Positions 1-12,463 are shown, counted from the first letter of the stretch. The stretch is 64,000 nt of DNA from Rhizoctonia solani (GCF_016906535.1 NC_057377.1:1674001-1738000); one strand, 5' to 3'. The notes: generated from the letters alone by a model not told the origin. A program made the numbers and translations.

Positions 1-690
1 ATTCTGGAGAGGAAGTGGCCGACTCCGTGTCTGAGAAGGGGTGATTTGATAAGGTGGAATTCGGGTTCAAGTCGATTCTAAAATATCCTCCATGTTTCTC
101 CGAACAAGACATTCGGTCGTACGTGTAACTTCTTGTGGATGAGCCTTGGTCGTCTACTACGTGATTTTTTACAACACAACCAGAGCCAGGTAGCCGAGGG
201 AGTGGGCAATGCTTATTATCAGCTTGATGGGGACGAGTACCATGGGACAGTCTTACATACCAGAATAATTCCAACCATTCTCATATGTGGGTATTTTATG
301 AGAAGGTGCCTGGATGGCTTTCCAATCCAAGTCATGGTCATAATCTACCTGGTGAATCGACGGTACATGGCTCATCTCCGACATAGATTTCTCGGACATG
401 AGCTGCAAGAGACTTTCGGATGGGCGGACGCGAGCCTGATATTATCGATTCATTATTAGCCTTCATAAAGAGTTAATGGAAAAACAAACGAACTATTTTC
501 GAGGTTGGCTCTATGAGACAGCTTGGGGACATCGGTGAGTCTTTGTAGATTCTTGCATTGTGCGGAGCCTTTATACGGAATTTGAGCAACGCCCACATGA
601 TCCCTTACCGGGACCTGCGTAGAGCATCATCCGCTACTCTATTCTTTTAGTCCATCTCGGGTTACGAAGGAGGACCCGTGTTGTATTTAC

Positions 691-1678
691 TGGCTGACGC
701 AGTGATCCACATAGATCACGCTTCTTTCCGGAGGCATAGCATACACTGAATCAGTGCCACCAAAAGGCAAAACTCGAGTGATATACTGTACAAAAGGACC
801 GTAGGCCGTTGCTTTGGGTGAAGGGTATAGGAAAACATCCGTGGGATACGAGAAACCCTCATTCAGATTGGAACGCCAACTGCAGTATCTGCGATGGTAA
901 GTGAACCCGATATATTATTAGGCAACGGGGGAGGCTAAATATAGCAGTTTGCATGAACTACCATCCACGGTAGACATCCACACGTGGATACTTCTAACGC
1001 CCCAGTTCACCACCTGGCTGGACTCAGGGGCGCAATTAGTTTAGTAAATAGGGTATCGAGGCAAAGTATTTTTGATTGAAGGAGCAAACCTGCATATATA
1101 TTCTACCAATGCTTGAATATTATGTGCACCTAGATAACTTTAAGCTTCCGCATCATTCTGCACACATTAGCTTTCTAGTGAATACTACTGAAAAGTCCCA
1201 GTATTCTCTTTGGTCAATTGTTTCCCAATGCTGCTTGCCGTTGGACACTTGGATAACCACATCGTGATTACGTGTAGACCACATGTTATTAAGGTTATCT
1301 CGGGCTTGTGGCGGCGTTGTATTCAGTTGGGCAGAGCAATGTGGCTGTGACCGAAGGTCCCATGTCTAGCCGTTGCCGGACCAATCATATCTGACGTTGG
1401 GTCAAAGTTCATAACTCAATCGCTTGAATTGGCCCAGATGTCTCCAAGGTATGATAAAACGAGATCGATCTACAGTCCTGCCAATGAAATGTCCGATGAG
1501 TGTTTGAGTTCCCTGAAAGCGAAGGCCTAGCCTATCACTAAGTAGTGCTCACCTGAATAAACAGTGCAGCCCAGTACGGTAGAGCATGTCTTGCCCTATA
1601 ACGGCTGGTAAAACGAAGGTTGAGATACTGTTCTGGTAGTTCGCCTTTCACACGCATGTGTTCATAGCGGTAATAACT
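691..1678 (-). CDS. Candidate exons of an unidentified spliced gene
   Basis: I do not recognise this protein. On the minus strand several open blocks are bounded by good splice signals. Block 1678-1553 begins near SYYRYEHMRVKGEL and ends at a GTGAGC donor. Block 1512-1402 follows a TTTCAG acceptor. A block near 1365-1225 contains the stretch REYWDFSVVFTRK. Block 890-691 follows a CGCAG acceptor, contains NEGFSYPTDVF, and ends at GTAAATAC. The blocks read like real protein, but I could not join all of them in one continuous frame, and the start and the final exon are unknown. More exons may lie at 80-690 and 1,680-2,010. It could be an intact gene with misplaced introns or a decayed one. The VOC gene lies just upstream on the same strand. 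Confidence 0.3.
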
Positions 1679-2310
1679 CAGACTTAAGTTTAGTGAGATT
1701 TGGTCACGTTCCCGGCTGCATGCCGCACGTACACTGCCACCTCGTCCGTCGAGTACTGACTACTTAATTTTATCGCTTATTCATTCCTGGTACTGTAATT
1801 GGTTTGCGATTTCGGTACTCTATGCAAATGATTCAGTAGGGTCCAAATATTCTTCTTCTAGGCTGATCCCAATTGTCAAGTCCACAGGTGTCTCCACATC
1901 GGTACGTACTGGCTTTTGGGGACTCAACCAAGGATGGAAGATCCAGCATCTTCCGATCAGTCTCTAACTATAAACCACTGTGCATTTCAAATCAAGTATT
2001 GCTATATTATACCCAAGTGAAGACATTCCGTTGTGAATGCTAACAAAAATGCTGCTTCTGACAAGCTAATACTCTTCAAATAAGTATCGGCGCCGCCGCT
2101 CAGCCGTACCAGATCAGCACGCGGCTTATAGAATCTTTAGTAGCTCATATGATTCACGCCGGTTCACCAACACCGAATATCACGCCCCCTTAGACGGTTT
2201 GTGATTGTCTACCTGTGGCCCTAAGAATACACAAGAAATGCGCGTAAGACGTATGGGTTTAACAAATTCCCAAGCACAACAAAACTCCTCAAGTCTCGCA
2301 TCCATGGTGT

Positions 2311-2979
2311 CTAATCCTTTTTATAGTTGCTTTCTGTCGGTTTGATGAATCCAAGCTGAACTCCAGCGAAATACCAAATCCATTGCCAGGTTGAGCCATG
2401 ATTGACGACCCTGTAATCACAGGTAGACACATTATCGTAAGCATACCAGCGGCGAAGATCATGGGTGGACCAATTAAGCTCGAGACGAACTTACTCGACG
2501 TTATTACCATCAGGATCTAAGATAAATGATCCGTAATAGAGTGGGTGATATTGCGGGCGGAATCCAGGTGCACCATTACATTTCCCTCCAGCTATGGATG
2601 TAATAACAGTGAATTGGAACTCGATAACCTCTACTCCGGAGCTAAAATACTCGAACCTTGTATAGCCGCCTCATGAAATGCGTGAACTTGTGCCCGAGTC
2701 CCCGCGAACGCAATGTGCATGGTATTCTTTACTTCGCCAGTACGGGACCCGTTGGGGTCAGGGCCCGAGAGCCAAAAGTCTGCTTTGTAAGAGCCAGTAC
2801 CGAACCCAATGGCGTAAGGGGAAATATCATGCTGCGAGCGAAGAGTTCATGGTGAGTTCTAAAAGGATGAGCCCACTTACTATGAGTTTGTAACCTAGTG
2901 GAGCAAGGGCTTTCTCGTAGAAAACCTTTGAGGCTTGTAGATCGCTCACAGAGCCATTGCTGACGTGATCGATGGCCAT
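2311..2979 (-). CDS. VOC-superfamily (glyoxalase/dioxygenase fold) protein
   Basis: This is a small cytosolic protein of the vicinal-oxygen-chelate fold. Family members bind a divalent metal and act as glyoxalases, dioxygenases or resistance proteins; the substrate here cannot be told. Four exons join in frame: 2979-2881, 2831-2657, 2591-2495 and 2410-2311, giving 156 residues. The start MAIDHVS carries the usual first-strand His. The second exon has KADFWLSGPDP and MHIAFAG. The third has NGAPGFRPQYHP and then YYGSFILDPDGNNVE, the classic C-terminal VOC signature with its metal-ligand Glu. The donor of intron 2 (GTTCGA) is weak, but its removal restores the expected AGGKCNGAPG stretch. No single reading frame shows this gene, because every intron shifts the frame or adds a stop. 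Fold assignment is firm; function is open. Confidence 0.8.
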
Positions 2980-3853
2980 TTCGACTGGTGGCTAAGGTCG
3001 CAAGAAATTAGGATCAATACGCGAGAAGTGAAATTATGCAGCCAAGAAGAGCTCGAGACCAGTGACAGAATTTTCGATGCCCGCACTGAATGGCCAGTAG
3101 CAGTAGACCGTGTTACTTAAACGTGTCTCCAGATGTGGTTTTATAGGTGGAAGGTCTGAGGCTATGCAGCACCACGTGACACGCGCCAAGTTCACGCGAT
3201 TGAATTCATTGAGTCACAAGTAATACGTTCCCACCCTTACGCCGGGATCTCCGTTGTGATTGCTTATCACAAGCCCGCACCGAGTGCGGCATACGTATAC
3301 GTCCATATTGACTATAACACAACTGAGGCTTGTCACGGTGCCTTCTATCATGTCCACTCGACATTCCCACCCGCGAATGAGATGGATCAAGCAAATAACT
3401 GAACGAAACAAATGCAGCAAATACTTGAATATGTGGCTATACTATCTTGCCGTGGCCGCGCCGCTGATCAACGTAACCTAATCCCTTGACAATGAACCAA
3501 GCCGCGTTGCTGATTTCGGCTAGAATTAAACGGTAAGTGGTCTAAAGATATTTTAGAGACACCCGACTCAAGAATATAGCAGTTATTTCAGCCTACATGA
3601 CCAGTGGATAAGCTGTGGACAATTTGGCGTGCTCTCTCATCCTACGAAACAAATGTACTCTTAAAGGCAATGCGATCAGTCCAGGGCCTGACCTCCAATT
3701 CGGATTATGGTACCTGATCGTCTTCCGGCTCCGGCACTGCCTCCAAGTCGTCCATGACAGCAGGGCGCCAAATCCAACCCTCATAAAACCCTATGGACTG
3801 TCAAGTCCCATCTCCTTCCTCTGCGACTCGATTCAGTACGATCATATCAACTC
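2980..3853. other. Intergenic, no gene seen
   Basis: Only overlapping ORFs under 100 codons occur on both strands, none with a recognisable motif or a convincing splice chain. The stretch separates the divergent VOC gene (minus) and the first DUF2306-like gene (plus), so it probably carries both promoters. I could not identify a clear TATA box. Confidence 0.4.
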
Positions 3854-5418
3854 ATGTCTAAACCGTCGGACGATAACACGGGGACATATGGTCTCCAGGA
3901 AATAAACCAAGAATACGGAGACTCACACGCAAAATCGGATTCATTGGCACACGTACCTGGCGAACTCGATTGTTCGTCCCGGATCCGGACTCCCACTCTC
4001 GCAAGACCATGGTGGATGCTGGGCTTTGAAAAATGGACCAGCCTTGGTCTTTGTGAGATTTTTTGATTGGTCGCTTTACATTGCATTTCCTTATTCGAGC
4101 ATCCAATAGCGGCCTTTTTCGGTGGTGCTATTATGGGATATTCCTTGGCCAAAGCCCCTATGATGAGTTTTGACGAATTGCTCAAACGATTTGTTCCTGG
4201 TACGATCAAAGGTCTGGATATAAGGTTCCTCTATCTTACAAAATATTGCCATTACAGGCGAAGGATATTGGTTCGAACAGAGGTTTTGGAAGATCAGCAT
4301 AATGATACATATTTTCGCCAGTCTGCGTAAGTAGTGCTCATTGAAAGCCATCACACAAGCGCAGCTGAAATACGGACCGCTTCCAGCTTCCAGTTTCTTC
4401 TCGGTTGCTTGTTTTCTCCCCATTACTTGGAAGGTAACCGCATATTGGAATTTCTGGTAGTGGAGTATATTGATCTGGGAACCAATAGCGTTGGCCAAGA
4501 TTTCACGGGCTCCTTGGATACGTTGTATCAATCCTCCTCGTAATCAGCTGTGTAGGAGCAGGTATTGCGGGCAGGCGAGGACAAGGAGGGGATCTAAATA
4601 CACAATCTGCCTTTTACATGCTGGCTTCTGGGGCAGCATGTGCAGTAATTATAGGATGCGTCGAAGCTAGACGTGGGGCGCTTGACGCTCATCGAGAGTG
4701 GATGATCCGTGAGTTGCAGTATTGAGAGTGATTTAAATGCAACTAAATCTTATCAGGTGCCTGGTTTTATAACGGGGCGCTTGTCACAACCAATATCACT
4801 GCCCTAATCTCTGCTCATGTCATTACTGCAATCAATACTTATTATTCTGTAAGTGGACAAGGAAATAGGTTAGAGATTATGTTGATGACCATGCGAAGTT
4901 ATGGAGATGTGCCGAAGTAGAATACGTCTTAGAGTCGTCCAACGCTCTCGCTCAAGCTTATCCTCAATGCGCAACATCCAATGCACTGTCGAACCCACAT
5001 AATATTTACGTTTCCGTTCATGCTTCATGGAGAGAAGGTCGACTGGGTAGAGGATCAGCCATACGCGCAAGCTATGGGATGGCCCTTTGGATCGCAATGA
5101 TATTACATGGAGTTGGAATCGAACTCTACGTGAGGATCTCATCACCTGGATTCTGTTCTTATTCTAATAACTTCAACGCAGCTACGTATGACCGTTCGTG
5201 AATCAAAGAAATTACGCGAGCTGTCCGAACAAAAGGGAATTGCCCCCGAGCAAACGGAATTGCGGTCACTCCGCAAAACGTCTTGGTATGAGGATCGCTA
5301 TTCGCCGTGCACTTCATTTCTAAATTATCATAAACACCCAGGTAATTTACCAAGGCGCAACTTTCGCTCTTTCTTTTCGGGATGTACTATGACTTCTCAA
5401 ATATTCGGGATTCTGTGA
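3854..5418 (+). CDS. DUF2306-like polytopic membrane protein, copy 1
   Basis: Predicted multi-pass membrane protein of unknown function. Eight exons join in frame: 3854-4052, 4110-4199, 4258-4326, 4387-4433, 4489-4708, 4757-4848, 4899-5129 and 5182-5418, giving 394 residues. A polar N-terminus leads to PWWMLGFEKW, followed by hydrophobic segments FFGGAIMGYSLAK, ASFFSVACFLPITW-like (here PSSFFSVACFLPITW), and a long segment starting RWPRFHGLLGYVVS. GRRGQGGDL and the AHREWMI motif follow. This order (an HR/FHG-type His before a helix, GG-D after it, then H-R-x-W-M) is what I associate with DUF2306. The last exon is charged and may end earlier: a GTATGAG donor lies at the SW codons, so the C-terminal 50 residues are uncertain. 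Exons 2 to 7 have exactly the lengths found in the neighbouring copy. Confidence 0.75.
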
Positions 5419-6567
5419 TTTAAGTGCATTTTGTCCGTGTACCGTTTAGCGGGTTATAAACGAGTTTAAAATGAATAAACACGGTACCACCCAACGCTAT
5501 TCGCGCCACATTAAAGGCTTATTGAGGCATTTAATCGAGCGCAAGACGCCGTCCAGTGAGAATAACCATGCGGAAAGTTGCAAAGGCCCAGAAGATATGT
5601 AAAGTCGGGACCAGGACTCCGAAAACAAGACATCATCGCCTCTTGCCCTCTATGGGTAGGGCATCCATGAAACGCTCTCCTACAGTAACATGTGCCATAT
5701 GGTCGCGCACCTCTGAGAAATCATAAACTAAGCATTTGATAGCACCCGAGTGAACATCCATCAAAAACATGTGTTTCGGTACCTTTCTAGTGTTCTCTCT
5801 TGTTATTCTATTCCCACGAATTTCAAACGTTTATTAGGTGCTTCGATTCAAGACTCGAAGGCACAGAACATGTCCGAGCGCCGATCATGCTACTTCGAAT
5901 TGCAATAGACTTGAAACAGCGTGGCTCTTGAAATTCCAATCATGTTATTCCTATATCTCACTTAAATTCTAGTAGATAGGGGCGAGCCACGGTTGTGAGT
6001 TCGCCGCATGTTGGTCTGGATTATTAGGCTGCGCATTAGAATGAATTGGAGAACAATTGTAGCGTTAGTAATCCTGGGTCCAGCTCGAAAAAAAGTTGAG
6101 TGAAACACTATTACTGCAAGCCTTTGAGTAGACAGCTGTACTTCCATCCATTCCCTGGTGATTTGTTCGAATGGGCACCAAGGCGACTTGTTGGGTGATT
6201 CAGATGTTGAGATGCCTCTAAGCGCCAGGACTGCGGAAATCGGTTGGCGCGCTCATTCGATCGTTCTTCTGACACTAATCCAGAACCATACCCCATCAAT
6301 ATGCAGATAGCCGCTGTATACATCTCGGCGTATATGCCCCATGCGCGCACACACTGCACACTTGACTTAGCGATTAGTAAGAACCCGATGAAGATGGATT
6401 TTGAAGATCATAAAAGCCAGCCAACGACCGTATAGGTTGCACATCCCCAGTCATCTCGGGGTGAGTTCAGATCACGGTTCCGCGAGTCGATTGTATCCGT
6501 AGGGAGCTCGATTGAGGTTGTGATCCTGACGTTCCGAGGATCCCTTGGCACTCGACGCACTGCCACT
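5419..6567. other. Spacer between the two DUF2306-like genes
   Basis: No supported gene. A hydrophobic reading on the minus strand (about 6,450-6,120; MYTAAICILMGYG preceded by a plausible branch point and TGTGCAG acceptor) might be part of an unannotated small gene, but I found no complete frame. The plus-strand promoter of the second DUF2306-like gene must lie here. Confidence 0.35.
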
Positions 6568-8145
6568 ATGATGTCGACCGCTGGCCCACATAAGGAGACG
6601 TCCTGGCCGCTCAGCCCACTATCTACTATGTCAGCAACCTCGCCACACTACAGGTCCCCTCATCCGACCAGTGATGCCTATGGTCCCCCGTATGACCCAC
6701 ATGCATCCCATCAAGCGTTAACAAATGCGAGGGGAGCTAGACCCAAAGAGACATATTCCTCCCCCGAGTATGTGTATACGAATGAGGTGTCAACATATCG
6801 TCGACCATGGTGGATGTTAGGCTTTGAGAAAAAGATGACACCAGTACTTTGTGAGTATGCTGTTATCTCCGCTGGTCTTCTTTGACGTCAACTGCGTTTT
6901 TGTAGTTGTAATATTCGGGGGTGCTATTCTTGGATTTTCACTCTCAAGAACACCCATGTTGAATTTCAATCGGTTGCTTCAGATGACCACGCCAGGTGCG
7001 CCAGTGTGGTCCATTTTTCAATATTCATTAGACTAATCACCAAAGATTAGGGGAGGGATTTTGGTATGAGCAGGCACCCTTCAAAGCCAATATCATAATA
7101 CACATATTCACAAGTTTGCGTCAGTGCTCTTTTCAAGTGATTACGTGCATGATGCTCATAGCCTATGACTACTTGCGTTATTTAGCTGCGAGTTTCTTCT
7201 CAGTCTTCCTATTTTTGCCGATCACTTGGAAGGTGAGAAGCCAGGCACGTTTCGGACATCCTTTTCCGCTCTGACCCGATTCATTGCAGCGCTGGCCTAA
7301 ATTCCATAGCATATTTGGTTATATTCTGTCCCTCCTACTCGTGATCAGTCTCGTATGCGGTTCAATTCTTGGAAGGCGCGCTCAAGGGGGCGACCTCAAT
7401 ATGCAGTCTGCCGTGTACATGCTTGGTTCGGCTTCGGCATACGCAGTCGTCATGGGGTGCTTGGAAGCTAGGCGTGGAGCCATCGACATGCACCGAGAAT
7501 ACATGTTGCGTAAGTAAACAGCTCTTCGAGAACGCCCTCGACTAATCGAAGTTACTCTAGGCGCTTGGTTCTATAATGGAGCCTTCGTCACGACTCGTGT
7601 CACCGCACTCATCTCTGCACATATCATCACTGCCATAAATGGATACTTCTCCGTGAGTTTATTATATAAGTTTGAATCGCGAGCACTCAATTTTTTTTTG
7701 GCGGTAGCTCTGGAAATGTGCCGAAGTTGGTTACGTACTAAAGACCAGAGAGGCTCTCATCCAAGCCTATCCCGAGTGTGGAACTTCGACAGCTCTGGAG
7801 AAACCAAAGTGGACTCACGTCGCGGTTCACGCCTCCTGGAATGAAGGTCCCTTGGGTAGGGGATCTGCGAGCCGCGCGAGTTTTGGTATGGCGCTCTGGG
7901 TAGCCATGTTTCTTCATATTCTCGGAATCGAGCTCTATGTGAGGGTTGATGGATTGGACGCATCAAATAGTTTACTAACATTGTTGCAGTTGCGGTATAC
8001 CCAGGACGAGTCGAAGAAATGGCGTGAGTGGTCTGAGAGGAGAGCTAATGGGCAAGATCAAACGGAGTTACCAAATAGAATGCCTCGGTATGGGGATTGT
8101 TTAATAGATGTCACTCCACTTCTGAAACACTCTAATTCTCAATAG
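6568..8145 (+). CDS. DUF2306-like polytopic membrane protein, copy 2
   Basis: Tandem paralogue of the gene at 3,854. Exons are 6568-6850, 6906-6995, 7051-7119, 7186-7232, 7290-7509, 7561-7652, 7708-7938 and 7990-8145. This gives 395 residues from the first of two adjacent ATGs (6568 and 6571). The N-terminal tail is longer and Ser/Pro/His-rich, then YRRPWWMLGFEKK matches copy 1. The membrane core has IFGGAILGFSLSR, SFFSVFLFLPITWK, RWPKFHSIFGYILSLLLVIS, GRRAQGGDLNMQSA, MHREYML and AWFYNGAFVTTR. A further segment, FGMALWVAMFLHILGIELY, precedes a charged tail. An in-frame ATG at 6520 would add 16 residues; I prefer 6568 because copy 1 begins MSKPS and this one MMSTAG. The tail may be shortened by an intron at GTATGG after NRMPR. 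Confidence 0.75.
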
Positions 8146-8509
8146 ATGATGCATGGCTATCTTAATAATATCGGCAAATCGGACTGTTTTCGAGATGTTT
8201 AGTTCGCGAATTGTTGTATGACTATACTGTAGCTGTGCATGTGTGGCAGTATACACTTGACGTATTAAATTCATTCCACCTTCAGCGCGTATGCTGTTAT
8301 GTAAACATAAAAGGATGATATCATCCGCGCTAAAGAAGTCTGTGTAGTTTCAAAGATCGGGCATGGCTCTGGCCCTCGGTTGCCGTCTCTCGGCGAATGC
8401 GGTGCAAGCGCTCAGATCTGGACCCTGTGTGCATGGTCTTCTCGGAATCGGATGCTTCGCATCTACGGTCCCACAAGAGTGGGGGGTTCTGCCGTTGTTG
8501 TCGACGACT
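8146..8509. other. Intergenic
   Basis: Short spacer with A/T-rich DNA. It holds the 3' end of the DUF2306-like copy and the promoter of the membrane protein at 8,510. An in-frame ATG at 8,363 could extend that protein by 49 residues, but the added sequence does not look like a signal peptide and is not favoured. Confidence 0.3.
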
Positions 8510-9983
8510 ATGTTCTCTTCGCAGCGTATTTCGTACAAAACACCTCTATTCTTATGGATAATCAGCCAAGTTGCGGGCGGAACAAGTGGGCAACAGGTAT
8601 ATAATATCACGTGATAAGCCACTACGATGGGAATTTGACGTGACGATCCTCCAGACAAACGCTACATGTGACAAGTCGTTCGACTGGGTATGTCATGGTT
8701 GAGGACATCAGAGCAAAACGGAATGATGACCAACTCCTTGAATTTGTAGGCGAGCAATTCCAAGGGGCAATCCCCATGTCTGGTCGCTGCATACCTGCAG
8801 GGACAGTGCAATCCAAGCAAACGTGAGTGTAGTAGTTGTGCTTGTAGTTAATTGTATAAGCTCAAAACGACTTTTCAGAATGGAATGTGTCGGCTCTTCC
8901 TGATGGGACCCAATATCTTGCACCTACGAACCACGAAGTAACTGGTTGTGGATGGTGAGTGCCCAGATATCAATGTGGCCACGCTAAAGCATCTGACGCG
9001 TGGCTTGTAGCTCCTCACCCGTATATTCGTTAATGAGCGCCTGTGCTGCATGCCAAGGAGCATCGTATGGAACCTGGGGGCAATGGACCGCCAACTGTCC
9101 TGCCGGGTTAATTAACAATGGAACTTTCCCGTTCCAAGTCCCTGCAGATACCGCTATGCCACAGTGGGCCCTCAAGATGATCGGCCCCGACTCTTATTTT
9201 GATTCCGAGGCTGCAAGAGGCGGAGGCTCGGGTGAGCACTAGACTCGTATTTCAATCAAATTAGTGACTTATGCTCGGGATGCTTTACCAGATTCGTTAT
9301 CTGGAGCGACAGTGTTTTTGATCGCCCTCCTCCCAATTCTCCTTATAGGCATCGCCGGGATCATGGCCTGGGTATGGTGGCAGCGGAGGAAAAGAAGAGC
9401 GCGGAGCGGGAGTATGGCGGGAAAGGAGCCATTATTGCGTTCGGCTGGTTCACGACAAACCATTATCAGCGTCGATACAACATCAGATATACAAATCCAC
9501 CTAACTCGTAAATCGATGGGCTCTTTGCATTCTCAATACGAGTACGACAGACAATATACGCAGCCCTCCCCAGTACCTACGACGCCCGAAAGCGCAGGAT
9601 ATTCTTCCCACCCGTCTCCGGCCGTATCATCTCCGGGCGCCCAATATGCCTATTACCCCGAACCACCAGGTTACCAACCAAATCAACAGTTTTTGGTTCC
9701 TCCATCAGCTGCGACCAGTCTTGGATTCAATCCACAATATCACTCGACCGCCCCTCCACAACCGAACCCACCACTCACTGGCGCCACAGCCCAAACATTT
9801 GCCTCTCAAATAGAATCCGCCCCTGGTCGACGTGCTTCGGAACCGGTAGTAGTCGAGAACGACTCCGGTACCTTTCCACGAACGCCTGTTGAACCTCAAC
9901 TGCGGGCACTACCTTTAGACGATATGCGCCGTTTATTGCCTCCATCTGTTCGAGCTAATGCGCCAAGCAATAATCTCCAATGA
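8510..9983 (+). CDS. Type I membrane protein with Cys-rich ectodomain
   Basis: Protein of unknown function built like a surface sensor or anchor. Six exons join in frame: 8510-8596, 8655-8687, 8750-8822, 8879-8954, 9011-9231 and 9265-9983, giving 402 residues. Residues 1-29 form a signal peptide with core PLFLWIISQVAGG. The ectodomain (about 30-170) has paired cysteines, including NATCDKSFDW, SPCLVAAYLQGQC, a CSS turn, then CAACQG followed by WGQW and NCP. That Cys/Trp pattern is common in agaricomycete membrane proteins. A transmembrane helix (VFLIALLPILLIGIAGIMAW) is followed by the basic stop-transfer WWQRRKRRAR. The cytosolic tail of about 210 residues is rich in Pro, Ser, Gln and Tyr and looks disordered, with many possible phosphorylation sites. 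Start 8,510 was chosen because it begins the signal peptide. Confidence 0.8.
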
Positions 9984-11017
9984 TATGATGTCATATTGCA
10001 ATTGTGTTGGTTTGATTAGGCTACACCCTGAATATTCGATCTGTTTCCACTTTGCTTTCCACTACCATCCACGAACATTGCACCAGTGCGACATATGTTT
10101 TTCTCTCTATGGATCGTTCACTGGAATATACCACTCCTTTTGCATCTCGTTAATTAGGTGATCGTGGCTCGTGCTAGTCTCGTGAAACACGTCCCATTTC
10201 ATAGATTGCTTGTCGACGCAGTGTGTCCAAACTCGGGTGAGCCGACACCGTCGTTGGAACCACATGCCGCATCCCGGAACAAAATAGTAAATATATCGGA
10301 TTTGGTTTACCCTTGATCTCCCCGCTCTCCCCGACGTTGCATAAATCTTTGTCCGAGGCGAATCTAACCAGGTATTCGTTGGGGTTTGGGAGAAGAAAGC
10401 AATTTGGTTAATAGAAGTCAATTCATGAAAATGACAACTATATTTGAAGACAATGTTGGTCCAAGTTTCAACTATATGACTTAAAGAGCGAGTGTCTATT
10501 AAGTATGGTGCGTATCATAGACTAAATGAGCAAACAGTCTAATCAAACCTTTTCTCAGATATCCAAGGCGCGGTGTCATGTTGCGCGGAAGAATGTGGCG
10601 CGCAGGGTTGATTCCTATTAGGGGTAATTAGAGGTACGAGCTGAGCTCGTTCATGACGGAGGTTCTATTTTCTGAAATTTGATAGACTTTTCCCTCGAGC
10701 TATGACTTCATGATCAAAAGGGACATCAACAAGAACTTTTGCTCTTTGTCTGGGTACGATCGATGTTACGTTCGAGCAATGATTTCCATGGTCCTCAGCC
10801 GTACCTTGGCGGATGGTTTGAGCCGAATGTGCCAGGAGTCATTATTGCGGCCGCCGCGCACTGGGGACCTCGGAGACGGTGTTTCCAATACCCAAAGTGT
10901 CCTTGGTGAAGTCTTTCTCCTACCGATGGTATAAAACTTGAAGTCTGTTGGTCGACATTCACCATCACCTCTATCTGTTCTCTATCCAGTTATCCAGGAC
11001 ACCCAACAGCTACTATA
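9984..11017. other. Intergenic
   Basis: No supported gene. ORFs of about 70-105 codons on both strands show no motif and no splice support. The right end carries the tyrosinase promoter. Confidence 0.4.
10930..10935 (+). promoter_or_regulatory. TATA box of the tyrosinase gene
   Basis: TATAAA lies 88 bp upstream of the tyrosinase ATG, a plausible core-promoter distance. Confidence 0.5.
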
Positions 11018-12463
11018 ATGCATCGCGCTTTTGTTTTCACTGCCGCAACGGCCTTGGTCTCGTCTGTTTTGGGGTCTCCGGTCGCCAGGAGCTGCTCGAG
11101 CCCGTACACTCGCAAAGAATGGCGAGAACTGAGCACTACCGAGCAGACTCAGTTCATCACAGCCCTCAAGGTCAGTTCTTAGCGCAGTTATGTTTTTATA
11201 TGCATTGTTTTAATGTACTATTTGCAGTGCTTGGGCGAGCTGCCTCACTCGACTTTAGTCCCAACCAACTACACCGCTGGGATCGTCAGCGTCAATCCCT
11301 CGAGCTCTCGATATGACGATTTTGTCTATGCTCACATGGACACTAACGTCAAGGATCACTTTACTGGTCGTGAGTTGCTTTTATGCTTATTGTTATCTAT
11401 TCGATAGCTGACGATTTGGCGTAGTATTTTTGCCATGGTAAGCACGAACCAGGGTGCACGGGGCTCTACTTAACAATATGTTATACAGGCATCGATGGTA
11501 CCTTACAGCATTCGAAAAGGAACTCAGGACTCAGTGCGACTATACGGGATACCTTCCTTACTGGGATTGGTCTCTAGGTATGGCATATGACAGATGTGCT
11601 TGTTACTAGATCAATCTGACGTTAACTGTGAATTGTAGACTCTGGCAATGTAGTAGCTTCGCCCGTGTTCTCATCCAGCACCACGACTGGGTTTGGCTCA
11701 TTTGGCGTCGCTCCTGGTTACCAAGTCACCGATGGGGCTTTCGCGACCGTTCAGCGCGCGTATCCTACCCCTCATGTTATCGCTCGTAATTTCAAGGCCA
11801 AGGTGCGTTTATATCTCCGCTCTGTGGGCTGTCCAGGCTCTGAGTATATATCAGCCTTTCGAAGAGCAAGTGTTCCCATTCGAGTTTACTACACCCGACC
11901 TACTGGCAGCCGATACATTCACACCGGCAAAGATCACAGAGATTGTTAATGGGTTCTCCGGAGACTTTATTGGATTTGCTGCTCATATGGATGGCGTCCG
12001 CGCCCAAGGAATGCATAATGCTGCCCACCTTATGACGCGCCCTGGGTAAGCTCGCTTTATTTGTCGATGTGCTTATGTTATTAATGAGCGGCCGATCAGC
12101 GATCTGTCTAACCCATCGCACTCTCCTAATGATCCCCTATTTTTCCTTCACCACGCGGTAAGCAATTTCATGATTTCATGTTTCATGTAGACCAACCTGT
12201 CCAAATGGTGCTCATAGAACCTCGATCGCATCTGGGATAAATGGCAACGAAAGTCAACCGCCAACGCTGCTGCTTATGGCGGTGGTAGCGTGCAAGATCT
12301 AGCTGCGTACGACACTTACCCAGTTGGTGCACCTCCAAATGTCGATACAACATGGGCACTCCCGACCTCCGGCCTCGATTCAGCGCTGGCGGTTAGCGAT
12401 GTGATGTCGACTACCGGAGGGTATCTGTGCTTCGTGTACAGTGAATTTACGGGTTCGGCCTAA
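11018..12463 (+). CDS. Secreted tyrosinase (type 3 copper oxidase)
   Basis: Predicted to oxidise phenols to quinones at a binuclear copper centre outside the cell. Eight exons join in frame to 350 residues: 11018-11170, 11228-11366, 11425-11437, 11489-11577, 11639-11802, 11855-12045, 12100-12157 and 12218-12463. Residues 1-23 are a signal peptide (MHRAFVFTAATALVSS). The CuA ligands are His87 (YAHMD), His95 (KDHF) and His103 in PWHRWYLTAFEKEL, followed by GYLPYWDWS. The CuB site has His240 and His244 (GMHNAAHLM), then the FFLHHANLDRIWDKWQ block with the third ligand at 267/268. The chain stops after a short beta-rich tail, so it lacks the large C-terminal shielding domain of long fungal tyrosinases and belongs to the short secreted type. 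Exon 3 is only 13 nt and encodes FLPW. Confidence 0.92.

Noticed and set aside
133..459. 108-codon plus-strand ORF at the left edge
   Set aside because: No motif or composition support. The same DNA on the minus strand shows splice-like signals of the candidate gene, so the plus-strand ORF is probably chance.
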